A DNA stretch of 64,000 nucleotides, from NCBI RefSeq assembly GCF_003386795.1, contig NZ_QTUC01000001.1, forward strand, positions 1,550,001-1,614,000, written 5' to 3'. Position 1 is the stretch's first letter, and the number at the start of each line of letters is the position of its first letter. The DNA comes from Thermasporomyces composti (GTDB taxonomy: Bacteria > Actinomycetota > Actinomycetes > Propionibacteriales > Actinopolymorphaceae). The notes under the pieces are model-generated. The model made no database searches and was not told the DNA's origin. It worked only from the letters and a program-made list of their open reading frames with translations. The position numbers and the translations under genes are program-made. Of the stretch, positions 43,197 through 53,432 are shown piece after piece.

Positions 43197-45677
43197 ATGG
43201 TGGAGCGGCGCAGGTTCCTTCGCGACACCGTCCTCGCGGCGGCTGTGGGCGCCGGCGTGGCGGACCTGCTGAGCGGTTCGACCCTCGACCGTGCGGTCGC
43301 GAGCCTGGCCCGCACGCCCGGCGACGCCGCCCTTCCCGCCGCCCAGCGGGCGCTCACCTGCGAGGTCGTGGGCCCGGCCAACGGCGGCTTCGAGGAGCCG
43401 GTGGTCGACGGCGTCATTCCCGGCTGGACCCAGACCCATGGCCGCGTCGGGGCCGTGAGCGTGGTCGACACCCGGGCCCGTGAGGGTACGTTCAGCCTGC
43501 GTCTCGTCGACGAAGCGTCCGACGACTCGCTCGGTCTCCAGTGCGACCCGGTCCCCGCCGTCGCGGGCGAGTTCTACCTCGCGTCCGCGCAGGCGTACCT
43601 CGAGCAAGGAACCCTTGCGCTCTACCTCTCCTTCCACGACGCGTCCGGCGGCGTGCTCGCGACGTTCACGAGACAGTTCACGTCGGTCGTCGAAGGCTGG
43701 CAGACGGTCGCGGTCGGCGGGACGGCCCCCGCGGGCAGCACGCGGGCGTCCGTCCTCCTCTACTCCCCCGTCGCCGCGGTGACGACGTGCTACGTCGACG
43801 CCGTCCAGGTCGCGGGCCTGGGAGCGCGGGTCGAGACCTTCGGTCCGTCCGCGTTGACCGCCGCCATGTCCGGGATGGTCGTGCTCGACAACCACGCCTA
43901 CACGGCCGTACGCGGCGACCTGGCCGAGATCGACCTCACCACCCGCACGCTGCGGCGGACCGCGTCGTATCCAGGCAACGGAAGCGCGTGGGCCATCACC
44001 GCCTCGGGCGGACGGGTCTTCTTCGCCATCGACCTCGACGTGTACGTGTTCGATCCCGCGACCGGCGAGCTGAGGAACCTGGGCAGCCTGGGCACCGGGA
44101 CGGGCACCACGTGGTGCATGACGACGGCGCCCGACGGCATGGTCTACGCCGGCGTCTACCCGGCGGGACAGGTGTGGGAGATCTCGCCGACCACCGGGGC
44201 CCTGCGCAACCTCGGGACCGCCGTGCCAGGGCAGCAGTACGTCCGCGCGATCGCGGCCGACGAGACGTTCGTCTACGCCGGCACCCAGCCAGCGGGTCAC
44301 GTCATCGCCTACGACCGAGCCACCGGGGAGAGGCGTGACATCACTCCCGTCCTGGACGGCCTCCCCGGCGTCACCGTGATGACCCTGGCGGGAGACCGGC
44401 TGATCTACGGCGCCAGTCCGCAGCTCGTCGACATCCGTCCCGACGGCTCGGACGTGCGGCTCGTCCCCTTGCCCGACGGCGGCATCGCGGACGCCCTGGC
44501 GGTCGGACCGGACGGCACCCTCTACGTCACAGGTCGGGCCACCGGCTCGGTCTACCGGCGGGTCGGTGACGAGCTCGTCCCCGTCGCCACGCCCATCGAC
44601 CTCGAGGAGACCCGCGCCCTCGTCGTGCTGGACGAGGACACCCTGCTCGGAGCGGGTGGCAGCGGCGCGCTGTGGTGGGTGGACGTCGCGACCGGCGCGT
44701 CAACCCTGCTGGACCTGGCCGACCTCGGCCTGGCCGACCCGGAGCCGGCGCAGTCGATCACTCTCGGCGCGAACGGCCAGACCGTCTACGTCGGCGGCAG
44801 CAACATCATCACCTCTCACGGGCCGGGGAACGCCAAGCCGCGCCGGCTGCGGGTTCCCGGGCAGGCGAAGCAGATCCGGTTCGTCAACGGGCGCCTCTAC
44901 GCGGCGACCTATCCCCGCACGGAGATCGTCGAGCTCAACCCGGCCATCAACAGGGCCCGCTCGCTCGGCGTCATCGGACGGCCGCAGTATCGGCCGCTCA
45001 CCATGGAGTACGACACCCGCACCAGGACCCTGCTGGTGGGGACGGCGCCCGTGAACGGTCAGCTGTCCGGCGCCCTGACGCTCGTGGACCTCGCACACGA
45101 CACCCTCGAGGTGCTGACCGACATCCTCCACGACCAGGCCGTCGCGTCCGTCGCCGTGGACAACGGCATCGCGTACCTGGCCGGTGACGCCCACGGCGTG
45201 AGCGTCCCCCCGACCCAGGACAGCGCGACGATCGCCGCCTTCGACATCGCGGCCCGATGCACGCTGTGGGAGGTGGCACCGCTCCCAGGACACCGCAGCA
45301 TCGCCGGCATCGCCGTCCACGACGGCGTCCTCTACGCCGTCTACAAGCGGGTCGCCGGAGTGTGGCTGGCCATGGATCTCGAGACTCGCCAGATCCTCCA
45401 CCACGGCGTCCTGCCTGGCACGCACTCCTACGGTGAGATCACGGTCCACCGCGACCGGGTGTACGCCTCGGTGCACCGCGGCCTGATCTTCCTCCTCGGA
45501 CCCGGCCTCGACGAAGCGCGGCTCGTCCTCGACGGCCTGGAGGAAGGTTGGACCCAGTCCCTCCCGCAGCTCGCGTTCGAGCCACGCTCCTGGTCCGCCT
45601 GGGGCATGAACGGCCTCGACCTCGCTCGCTTCGACCTCGACCCCACCTGTGTCGAACCCGCCTCGTCCGCTCGATGA
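43197..45677 (+). CDS. Tat-exported beta-propeller protein with N-terminal carbohydrate-binding-like domain
   Basis: 826 residues from ATG 43197 (GAGGGGG 9 bases upstream; ATG 43188 is too close to it). Twin-arginine signal ERRRFLRDTVLAAAVGAG. Residues about 60-215 look like a CBM4/9-type beta-sandwich (NGGFEEPVVDGVIPGWTQTHG, GTFSLRLVDEASDDSLGLQC, YSPVAAVTTCYVDAVQV). The remainder is a long series of propeller blades (GELRNLGSLGTGTGTTWCMT, APDGMVYAGVYPAGQVWEIS, VYAGTQPAGHVIAYDRATGERRD). No catalytic motif recognised; extracellular polysaccharide binding or a lyase-like role is possible. Upstream of the LAL regulator in the same direction. Confidence 0.75.
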   Translation: MVERRRFLRDTVLAAAVGAGVADLLSGSTLDRAVASLARTPGDAALPAAQRALTCEVVGPANGGFEEPVVDGVIPGWTQTHGRVGAVSVVDTRAREGTFSLRLVDEASDDSLGLQCDPVPAVAGEFYLASAQAYLEQGTLALYLSFHDASGGVLATFTRQFTSVVEGWQTVAVGGTAPAGSTRASVLLYSPVAAVTTCYVDAVQVAGLGARVETFGPSALTAAMSGMVVLDNHAYTAVRGDLAEIDLTTRTLRRTASYPGNGSAWAITASGGRVFFAIDLDVYVFDPATGELRNLGSLGTGTGTTWCMTTAPDGMVYAGVYPAGQVWEISPTTGALRNLGTAVPGQQYVRAIAADETFVYAGTQPAGHVIAYDRATGERRDITPVLDGLPGVTVMTLAGDRLIYGASPQLVDIRPDGSDVRLVPLPDGGIADALAVGPDGTLYVTGRATGSVYRRVGDELVPVATPIDLEETRALVVLDEDTLLGAGGSGALWWVDVATGASTLLDLADLGLADPEPAQSITLGANGQTVYVGGSNIITSHGPGNAKPRRLRVPGQAKQIRFVNGRLYAATYPRTEIVELNPAINRARSLGVIGRPQYRPLTMEYDTRTRTLLVGTAPVNGQLSGALTLVDLAHDTLEVLTDILHDQAVASVAVDNGIAYLAGDAHGVSVPPTQDSATIAAFDIAARCTLWEVAPLPGHRSIAGIAVHDGVLYAVYKRVAGVWLAMDLETRQILHHGVLPGTHSYGEITVHRDRVYASVHRGLIFLLGPGLDEARLVLDGLEEGWTQSLPQLAFEPRSWSAWGMNGLDLARFDLDPTCVEPASSAR

Positions 45678-45820
45678 GAGTGGGCGTCGGCCGTTTCCGT
45701 TCCTCGCGACCAGCCAACCCGTCGACCCTGAGACGCCGTCTCTGACATGGGGCCGCCGTCGGAGGGAGTCACCGGTAGCCGGTGGTGCGGCGGCCGACGG
45801 GAATCGTCGAGGGAGGACAG

Positions 45821-48796
45821 GTGGGCGACCCGCGACGCGGACGCGCTGGCGATCCGCTCCTACGAGGTGCATCGCCGTTCGTCGGCCACGCGGACGACCT
45901 GGCCGCGGTGGCAGCCGCCGTCCAGCGACCACCGGCGCTCATCCTCGTCGCGGGAGAGCCGGGCATCGGGAAGACGCGGCTCGTCCAGGAGTGCCTCGCG
46001 CTGCACGACCCAGGCAGGGTCGCCGTCGCCGCCTGCCCGCCGCTCCCCGAGCCCTTCCCTCTCGGCCCCGTCGTCGACAGCCTTCGACGGAGGGCGGTCC
46101 AAGCCCCTGAGCTCGCGCTGAGCCCGCTGGGTGGCGCGCTGCGCCCGCTCTTCCCAGAGCTCTGGGACCGACTCCCACCCCCGCTGGCGGCTCTCACCGA
46201 TCCCAAGGCGACCCGGCATCGCCTGTTCCGCGCCCTGACCGAGCTGGTGGAGAGCCTCGGGATCGACGTACTCGTCGTGGAGGACGCCCACTGGGCCGAC
46301 TCGGCCACGCTGGAATGGCTGCTCACCCTGTGCGCGACGCCGCCACCTGGGCTGGTCGTCGTCCTCACGTACCGGCCCACCGACATACCCGCGGACTCGC
46401 TCCTCCCCCGGTTGGTCAGCCTGCCGGCCGTCACGATGACGCGCGTCCGCGTCGAGCTGCAGCCGTTGGACGTCGCGGAGACCCGAACCCTCATCGCGGC
46501 CCTGGTCGGCACCTCCCAGGTCTCCGAAGAGTTCGCGGGGTTCCTGCACGCCCACACCGACGGCGTGCCGCTCGCGATCGAGGAGTGCCTGCGGTTGCTG
46601 CGAGACCGCCGCGACATCGTCGAACGCGGCGGCCGGTGGGTCCGGCGAGTCCTCGCCGAGCTCCAGGTCCCCCCGACCATCCGCGACTCGGTGCTGGAGC
46701 GGGTCAGCCGACTCCCCGCACCAGCACGGGCAATCCTCGACGCGGCCGCCGTGCTCGCCGAGCCCGCCGACGAGCCGACGCTGGGCGCGGTCGCCGACCT
46801 CGACGAGGCCGGCGTCCGCTCGGGCCTCGCGGCGGCGCTGGCGTCAGGCCTCCTCCGCGAGGTCGACCCGGAGAGGTACGCGTTCCGGCACGTCCTCGAC
46901 TCCCAGTCGGTCGGGGAGGCGATTCCCGTCACAGAGCGCCGCCGGCTCCACCGGCGGGCCGCCGAGTATCTCGAGCGGCTCGACCCCGCACCTGTCGTCC
47001 GTCTGCGCCGCCACTTCCGGGAAGCCGGTGACCACGCGGCCTGGTGCCGCTACGCGGAGGAGAGCGCCGACCTCGCCTGGGAGTCCGGCGACGGCCGAGC
47101 GGCCGTCGTCGCGCTCCTGGAATTGCTCACCGCAGGCGACCATCCGCCGGAGCGGCGGGCGCGGCTCGCCCGGAAGCTGGGTGAGGTCGCCTACCTCGGC
47201 AGCGCGGCCCTCGGCTCGCTCTCGACGCGGGTCGTGGAGGTCCTCCGGGCGGTGCTCGCGGACGGCGTGGTGCCGCCGAGTGAGCGCGGCGAGCTTCGCC
47301 TGCTGCTCGGCCGGATGCTTCGGGAGGTCAGCGAGGAACCCGAGGCATACGCCGCGATGGAGGCGGCCGTCGAGGACCTCGACCACCGACCGGAGCTCGC
47401 CGCGCGGGCGATGCTCAACCTCGCGATGCCGCTGGTGCCGGACTGGCCGGTGGCGCGGCATCGCGCGTGGCTCGACCGCGCGACCGCGTTGCTGCCGCGT
47501 CTGGCCTCCCCCTCCGACCGCCTGCCCTGCGAGGTCCATCGGGCGACCACGCTGCTCCTGCTCGGCGAGGAGGAGGGGTGGCGCGCCGCGGCCGAGGTGG
47601 AAGCGAGGGCCTCGGCGCGGCGGGCGCCCGAGCGGCTGGCCCTGGCGCGCTGTCACCTCAACACCGCCCAGCTCGCCGTGGTGTGGGGTCGCTACGCCGA
47701 GGTCCGGCCACGCCTGGAGGCCGCTCTGGAGCACCTGAACGCCGTCGGGTACCAGCGTCTGCACACCACGGTTCGAATGACGGGCGTCCACCTCGACTGG
47801 TACACCGGCGCGTGGGACGGGCTGGCCGACAAGGCCGCGGACATCGCGTCCAGTGAGCTGGCCGTCCCGCTCGACCGGCTCCACGCCCGCCAGGTCCTCG
47901 GCGCGCTGGCGCTCGCACGGGGAGCTCGGGACGAGGCTCTGCGTCACCTGACGGAGGTCACCCGGGAGTACGCGCGGCTGGGGGTGGTGGACCCCCTGGC
48001 GCTGCTCGCCGCGGCGGCACTAGCCCGACTGCACCGTGCCGACGGGAACGTTGACGCGGCGCTCGCCGTGGTCGAACGAGACATCACGGTGATCAACCGC
48101 AAGGGCACGTGGTGGTGGGCGACCGACCTGGTCCCGGTGGCCGTGGACTGCCTCGTCGCGGCGGGCCGCGTCGAGGAAGCCGCGCGGCTGGTGGATCGGT
48201 TCGCCACCGGCCTCGACGGCCGTGGCGGCCCCGCGCCGGCGGCGGCGTTGACGACGTGCCAGGCGATCGTGACCTCGGCGCGCGGCGGTCCGGCTGCCGA
48301 CTCCTTCGCCGCCGCGAGGGAAGCCTGGTCCGCGCTGTCCCGTCCCTACGACGAGCTGCTCGCCGCCGAGCGCGAGGCCCGCTGCCGCCTCGCGGCGGGG
48401 ATGGACGAGCACGGTCTGGCCAGCCTGGCGCACGTCCAAGAACGGCTGTGGCAGCTGGGTGCCCGGTGGGACGCGGACCGCGTCGCGCGCACGCTCCGCG
48501 ACCACGGCGTCGGGGTGACCCGCACCTGGCGTCGCGGCCCTCGTGGGTACGGTGACCAGCTCTCTCCACGGGAGCTCGAGGTCGTCGGCCTGGTCGCGCG
48601 AGGGCTCACGAACCGGCAGATCGCCGACCTGCTCTACCTGTCGCCGCGGACCGTCGGTCATCACCTGCGGTCGGCGATGCGCAAGCTTCGGGTGACCACC
48701 CGGACCGCGGTCGCGGTCACCGCCACGGAGACGGGCTTGCTGCACCCCGAGCCAGCCAGCCCAGAGCCAGTCCCCGCCGAGCCACGCAACGGATAG
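45821..48796 (+). CDS. LAL-family (LuxR-type, AAA ATPase) transcriptional regulator
   Basis: 991 residues from GTG 45821 with GGGAGG a few bases upstream (ATG/GTG at 45782 is an alternative). N-terminal ATPase: FVGHADDLAAVAAAV, Walker A VAGEPGIGKTRL, Walker B DVLVVEDAHWADSATLEWLL. A long TPR-like helical middle region (about 400-900) is followed by a C-terminal LuxR HTH: QLSPRELEVVGLVARGLTNRQIADLLYLSPRTVGHHL (the HTH proper is NRQIADLLYLSPRTV). Large ATP-binding LuxR regulators activate sugar or secondary-metabolite genes. The gene lies between a Tat-exported propeller and a secreted subtilase, its possible targets. The stop codon lies in a tandem repeat. Confidence 0.88.
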   Translation: MGDPRRGRAGDPLLRGASPFVGHADDLAAVAAAVQRPPALILVAGEPGIGKTRLVQECLALHDPGRVAVAACPPLPEPFPLGPVVDSLRRRAVQAPELALSPLGGALRPLFPELWDRLPPPLAALTDPKATRHRLFRALTELVESLGIDVLVVEDAHWADSATLEWLLTLCATPPPGLVVVLTYRPTDIPADSLLPRLVSLPAVTMTRVRVELQPLDVAETRTLIAALVGTSQVSEEFAGFLHAHTDGVPLAIEECLRLLRDRRDIVERGGRWVRRVLAELQVPPTIRDSVLERVSRLPAPARAILDAAAVLAEPADEPTLGAVADLDEAGVRSGLAAALASGLLREVDPERYAFRHVLDSQSVGEAIPVTERRRLHRRAAEYLERLDPAPVVRLRRHFREAGDHAAWCRYAEESADLAWESGDGRAAVVALLELLTAGDHPPERRARLARKLGEVAYLGSAALGSLSTRVVEVLRAVLADGVVPPSERGELRLLLGRMLREVSEEPEAYAAMEAAVEDLDHRPELAARAMLNLAMPLVPDWPVARHRAWLDRATALLPRLASPSDRLPCEVHRATTLLLLGEEEGWRAAAEVEARASARRAPERLALARCHLNTAQLAVVWGRYAEVRPRLEAALEHLNAVGYQRLHTTVRMTGVHLDWYTGAWDGLADKAADIASSELAVPLDRLHARQVLGALALARGARDEALRHLTEVTREYARLGVVDPLALLAAAALARLHRADGNVDAALAVVERDITVINRKGTWWWATDLVPVAVDCLVAAGRVEEAARLVDRFATGLDGRGGPAPAAALTTCQAIVTSARGGPAADSFAAAREAWSALSRPYDELLAAEREARCRLAAGMDEHGLASLAHVQERLWQLGARWDADRVARTLRDHGVGVTRTWRRGPRGYGDQLSPRELEVVGLVARGLTNRQIADLLYLSPRTVGHHLRSAMRKLRVTTRTAVAVTATETGLLHPEPASPEPVPAEPRNG

Positions 48797-48846
48797 GTCA
48801 CCAACGGAAAGGTCACCAACGGATAGGTCAGCAACGGATAGGTCAT
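48787..48846. repeat. 4 x 15-bp tandem repeat over the LAL stop codon
   Basis: Units CAACGGATAGGTCAC start at 48787, 48802, 48817 and 48832 with one or two changes each. The first unit contains the stop TAG of the LAL gene (48794-48796); the others are downstream. On the minus strand the units read VTYPL repeatedly. Confidence 0.92.
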
Positions 48847-49068
48847 CTGCCCAATCGCTAGCGACCGCCTCGTCGGCCATCGTGAGCCGGTGACCTGTGA
48901 CAGAGACCCCCAGGTCGACGAACCGCTCGACCACGCGTCGTCTCCAACGGGCGCGTCGCCGCACGAGGAACGCCCCGAGCGAGCCGACCTCGACGACGAG
49001 GTCGCCGACGGGCGTTTCGAACCGCTCTGAGCTCACCGTAGGTGTCAGGACGCAGAAAGGGAGTGCCC

Positions 49069-52000
49069 GTGACCGGCGGTAGCCGTCGCCTCCTCGCCTT
49101 CGTCGCTGTCGTCGCGTTGGGCATCACCGGCCCGGCCGGTCACGCCGACCCCGGTCCCGCTGCCCGCACCGAGACGACCACGGCTGGACGACCCGAGTCG
49201 CCGTCCGCGACCGTCACGCTCATCACCGGTGACAAGGTGCACGTACGCACCCTGGCGAACGGGCAGACGGCAGCCGTCGTCCAGCCCGCGCCACGCCGCG
49301 ACGGCACGGTTCCGCGGTTCCACGTCAGCACCCGTGACGGCCAGACCTATGTCGTGCCGTCCGACGTCGGACCGCTGCTGCCGGACGTGCTCGACTCCGC
49401 CCTCTTCAATGTGACCGGCCTCGTCGAGCAGGGCTACGACGACGCCTCCAGCCCCACCCTTCCGGTCATCCTGTCCTACCCGAAGCAGAGCCCGCGCACC
49501 CTGCTCGACCGCTCCGTGCCCGCGAGCGACGAGACCGAGGTGCTGGAGAGCGTCTCGTCGGTGGCGGCGAAGGTCGACAAGGCGGAGATCGAGCGCCTGG
49601 CCGACGCCGTGACCCGCCTCGCCGACGCGGCGGCGCGCACCGGCACGGAGCCGTCCCGCCTGCGCACCGCCCAGGCCGGCCCGCTGGCGGGAGTCGAGAA
49701 GATCTGGCTCGACGGCCGGGTCGAGGCTGCCCTGGACCGCAGCACCGGGCAGATCTCCGCACCGACGGCGTGGGACGCCGGCTACGACGGCTCAGGCGTC
49801 ACCGTCGCCGTCCTCGACACCGGCATCGACGACACCCACCCGGACCTGGCCGGCAAGGTGACGGCCGCACGGAACTTCACCGACGACCCCGACACCCGCG
49901 ACCTCAACGGGCACGGCACCCACGTGGCGTCCATCATCGCGGGCTCCGGAGCGGCGTCGGACGGCGCGCGGCGCGGCGTCGCATTCGGCGCCGCCCTGGT
50001 CAGCGGCAAGGTCCTCAACGCCGAGGGCGAAGGGCTGGTCTCCACTGTCATCGCCGGGATGGAGTGGGCGGCCGGTGAGGCGGGCGCCGACATCGTGAAC
50101 ATGAGCCTCGCGGCCGACCCCACGGCGTACGGCAGCGATCTGGTGAACCAGGCGGTCGAGGACCTCACCGCCACGCACGGGACGCTGTTCGTGGTCGCCG
50201 CCGGAAACGAGGGATGCGACGAGTGCGTCCAGTCCCCTGGTGTCGCGCCCAGCGCGCTCACGGTCGGCGCGGTGGACCGCGACGACCAGCTCGCCGACTT
50301 CTCCAGCCGCGGCCCAGCGCCGAAGACGTACGCGCTCAAGCCGGACATCACCGCGCCGGGGGTCGGGATCCTGGCCGCGCGGGCCGCCGAGGGGCGGCTC
50401 GGTGGCGAGGGGCCCTACCTGGAGCTCTCCGGGACCTCGATGGCGACCCCCCACGTGGCTGGAGCCGCGGCCCTGCTGGCGCAGGCCCGTCCCGACCTCA
50501 CCCCCGCCGAGATCAAGGGCGCGCTCATGTCCACCGCCGTGCCGACGCCCGGCCTCACGGTGTACGAGCAGGGCGCCGGTCGCGTCGACCTCGGCCGGCT
50601 CACGGCCAGCCCGGTCCTCGCCGTCCCGGGTTCGCTCGACTTCGGCGTCGTCGAACGGACCGACGACTCCCCGCCCGTGCGGCTGACGGTCACCTACCGC
50701 AACGTGTCAACCGAGCCGGTGACGATCGACCTCGACGCGCAGCTCGGCGAGGACGACGGGAGCTCCCACCTGGTCACGGTCGAGCCCGCGCGGCTCACCG
50801 TCCCCGCGGGCGACACGGGCACGGCGCGGGTCTCCGTCGACGTCGCCGCCAGTGAGCTCGGCCGGTACACCGGCGTGCTCACGGCGCGGACATCCGCGGG
50901 AACGTCGCTGCGGACGCCGCTCGGTGTGGTCGTCGAGCCGAAGCGGTACAAGCTCACCGTCACCGGTGTCGCGCGGGATGGACGGCCCGCCTTGCCGTGG
51001 GTCGGTGTCACGGCCGCCTCGCCGCTGGTGGACGTCCACACCGGCGAGACCGTGACGACGTTCTGCCCCAGCGACGATCCTTCGGACACCATCTGCTACC
51101 TGGTGCCGGCCGGCACCTACTCGCTGCTGTCGTTCGTCGAGACCCAGCCGGCTGGCGCGGAGCGAGGGCAGTACCCACCGCTGCACACCACGCTGGTCGG
51201 CGACCCGGAGATCGAGGTCACGGGCGACACCGCGGTCACGCTCGACGCCCGCGACGCGGTCGAGATCACGGTCCGAACGTCAACGCAGAAGGACGCCACC
51301 CTGAACCTCGGCGGTGCCGTCGACCTCACCTGGCGGCGGACGGCGGCGAACGGCGTGACCGCCAGCGACAGCCTCTTCAACCCTCCCGGCGCTCAGGCGG
51401 AGGAGCGCTTGTTCGCGCAGCCGATGAGCCCGGCGAAGGTCGGCCGGGTGGGGATGACCTCGCACTGGCGGCTGGAGGCGCCGGCCGTCGCCATGACCGT
51501 CCCCGGTGCGCGGGACATCGAGCTGGCCCCGACGTACTACCAGATGGATGCCGCAGCCACGTCGAGCGCTGAGTTCCCGGTGGTGGACGGCCGGCTCAGC
51601 CTGCCGGTGGTCGACGCGGGAGACGGTCGTCCGGACGAGATCGCCCGCCTCAACCTCCGCGGTGCTCTGGCGCTCATCCGGCGTTCCGACGAGATCTCGG
51701 TCGCGGACCAGTCGAACGCGGCGGCCGACGCGGGCGCTCGTGTGGTGGCGATCTACAACGACCGACCGGGCAGAAACGCGGCGTTCGGCCCGTCCAGCGC
51801 CCCGCTGCGGGTGCCGACCGTCCGGCTCTCCCACGAGGAAGGCCGCCGCCTCCTGGACCGGCTCGAGACCCGACGCGTCACCGTCGTCGTGACCGGCGAG
51901 CCGGCGAGCCCGTACGTCTACGACCTCGTCTTCGCCGAGCGGGACGGCATCCCGGGGTCCCTCCGGTACACCGTCGGCCCCAAGGACCTGGTGCGGGTCG

Positions 52001-53004
52001 ACCGGGACTTCCACACGCAGTCAGCGGACACGCTCGCCTACAGCGAGGCGTCGTACCCGTTCCAGCCGACGGACGAGTTCGTCATCGCCCACCTTCGTCC
52101 CCTGCGTGAGGTGCCGCGGTCGCGGACCGACTACCACCTCGTCGACCCCCAGACCCGGTGGTCCTACCTGGTCACGGTGCCCGAGAAGCCGACCACGTGG
52201 TCCCCTGAGTTCGCCCTCCTGGAGCTGCTGGCTCCGGGGGTGAGCTACTCCCGGTCAGGACGGACATCGCAGTCCTGGGCCCGCGGACCGCTCGCGGTCG
52301 ACCTGAACGAGCAGTTCCCCGCCGCCCGCTACGAGAACCTGCTCATCCTTGGGCGGAGGTCCCCAGGCGTGCAGGAGAGCGTCGGCATGGTCGACGGCGA
52401 GGGACACTTCTCGGACGTGGTCACCACCGACGGGGACAAGGGGTTCACCACGCTCTTCCGGCTGAGCCGGGGCCGGGAGGTGCTGTGGGAGACGGACCGG
52501 CTGCCAGGCGGGGAGAGGGGCGTCGTCGAGCTGCCCACGGGCGAAGACGAGACCTATCGGATGACGTTCGACGTGACCAATGACGCCCCGTGGGCGCAGC
52601 TGTCCACGCGCACGCGGACCGAGTGGACCTTCCGCTCGGCGCGGACGGAGGGTCCCGAGCCAACACCCCTTCCGCTGCTGACCGCGCGCTACGACCTCGA
52701 TCTCGACCTCACCAACCAGCTCAAGCCTGGCCTGCGACCGGTCGAGGTGACGGTCGACCACCAGGTCGACGTCGAGATCCCGATCACGAGGTTCCGGTTC
52801 GACGTCTCCTACGACGACGGCCGGCACTGGACGAGGCTCCAGGCCCACCGCACCGTCGCCGACACCTGGCGCGTGAACCTCGGCCCCAAGGCGCCCACGC
52901 ACGCTCGGTACGTGTCGTTCCGGGTGAGCGCCGGGGACGCGGACGGCAACCGGATCGAGCAGGAGATCATCCGGGCCGCGGCCCTCCGACCGAAGGGACG
53001 GTGA
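49069..53004 (+). CDS. Large secreted subtilisin-like serine protease (S8)
   Basis: 1311 residues from GTG 49069 with GAAAGGGAG upstream (GTG 49042 and 49063 also in frame). Signal peptide RRLLAFVAVVALGITGPAGHA. Inhibitor I9-like propeptide region to about 230, then catalytic domain: Asp in AVLDTGIDDTHPDL, His in NGHGTHVASIIAG, oxyanion Asn in VVAAGNEGC, Ser in SGTSMATPHVAGAAALL. C-terminal part includes Fn3/Ig-like domains and a PA-like insert late in the protein (LALIRRSDEISVADQSNAAADAG, ARVVAIYNDRPG). Extracellular proteolysis; typical of secreted actinobacterial subtilases of 1,000-1,300 residues. All three catalytic residues are present. Confidence 0.9.
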   Translation: MTGGSRRLLAFVAVVALGITGPAGHADPGPAARTETTTAGRPESPSATVTLITGDKVHVRTLANGQTAAVVQPAPRRDGTVPRFHVSTRDGQTYVVPSDVGPLLPDVLDSALFNVTGLVEQGYDDASSPTLPVILSYPKQSPRTLLDRSVPASDETEVLESVSSVAAKVDKAEIERLADAVTRLADAAARTGTEPSRLRTAQAGPLAGVEKIWLDGRVEAALDRSTGQISAPTAWDAGYDGSGVTVAVLDTGIDDTHPDLAGKVTAARNFTDDPDTRDLNGHGTHVASIIAGSGAASDGARRGVAFGAALVSGKVLNAEGEGLVSTVIAGMEWAAGEAGADIVNMSLAADPTAYGSDLVNQAVEDLTATHGTLFVVAAGNEGCDECVQSPGVAPSALTVGAVDRDDQLADFSSRGPAPKTYALKPDITAPGVGILAARAAEGRLGGEGPYLELSGTSMATPHVAGAAALLAQARPDLTPAEIKGALMSTAVPTPGLTVYEQGAGRVDLGRLTASPVLAVPGSLDFGVVERTDDSPPVRLTVTYRNVSTEPVTIDLDAQLGEDDGSSHLVTVEPARLTVPAGDTGTARVSVDVAASELGRYTGVLTARTSAGTSLRTPLGVVVEPKRYKLTVTGVARDGRPALPWVGVTAASPLVDVHTGETVTTFCPSDDPSDTICYLVPAGTYSLLSFVETQPAGAERGQYPPLHTTLVGDPEIEVTGDTAVTLDARDAVEITVRTSTQKDATLNLGGAVDLTWRRTAANGVTASDSLFNPPGAQAEERLFAQPMSPAKVGRVGMTSHWRLEAPAVAMTVPGARDIELAPTYYQMDAAATSSAEFPVVDGRLSLPVVDAGDGRPDEIARLNLRGALALIRRSDEISVADQSNAAADAGARVVAIYNDRPGRNAAFGPSSAPLRVPTVRLSHEEGRRLLDRLETRRVTVVVTGEPASPYVYDLVFAERDGIPGSLRYTVGPKDLVRVDRDFHTQSADTLAYSEASYPFQPTDEFVIAHLRPLREVPRSRTDYHLVDPQTRWSYLVTVPEKPTTWSPEFALLELLAPGVSYSRSGRTSQSWARGPLAVDLNEQFPAARYENLLILGRRSPGVQESVGMVDGEGHFSDVVTTDGDKGFTTLFRLSRGREVLWETDRLPGGERGVVELPTGEDETYRMTFDVTNDAPWAQLSTRTRTEWTFRSARTEGPEPTPLPLLTARYDLDLDLTNQLKPGLRPVEVTVDHQVDVEIPITRFRFDVSYDDGRHWTRLQAHRTVADTWRVNLGPKAPTHARYVSFRVSAGDADGNRIEQEIIRAAALRPKGR

Positions 53005-53028
53005 GGGCGGTCTCGCGTTCGGCGATGG

Positions 53029-53325
53029 CTAGAGCTCTGGCAGGCCTTCGACGAACATGAGGCGGCGCTCCAACGCGGTCGCGCGGAACCTGAGCGCCTC
53101 CGCGTAGGCCGGCGAGGCGTACCACTCGCGCAGGCGTTCCATCGACGGAAACTCGACGATCACGATCCGTCGTGAGGTGCCCTCGCCTTCGACCACGTCG
53201 GGGGCGGCGCCGCGGACCAGGTACCGTCCGCCGTACTGTTCGATCGACGCCGCCGCTCGTGCGCGATACTCGTCGGCGCCGCGCTCGTCAAGGATCTCCA
53301 CTTCCGAGATGACGTACGCCGCCAT
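53029..53325 (-). CDS. DUF1330 family protein
   Basis: 98 residues from ATG 53325. AAYVISEVEILDERGADEYRARAAASIEQYGGRYLVRG, VEFPSMERLREWYASPAYAEALRFR is the full DUF1330 dimeric alpha/beta-barrel pattern. Function unknown in the family; cytoplasmic. No strong Shine-Dalgarno is visible upstream, so it may be leaderless. Convergent with the subtilase gene (24 bases between stops). Confidence 0.85.
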   Translation of the reverse strand: MAAYVISEVEILDERGADEYRARAAASIEQYGGRYLVRGAAPDVVEGEGTSRRIVIVEFPSMERLREWYASPAYAEALRFRATALERRLMFVEGLPEL

Positions 53326-53432
53326 GACGGCGGAGTCTATCGACGTGATCGCCGGGCGCCTTCCTCCCGCGTGCGGTCGGCTGCGGACGAAGCGAGCACT
53401 GACGTGACAAGGCGATAGGTCGCGCGGTCGTC

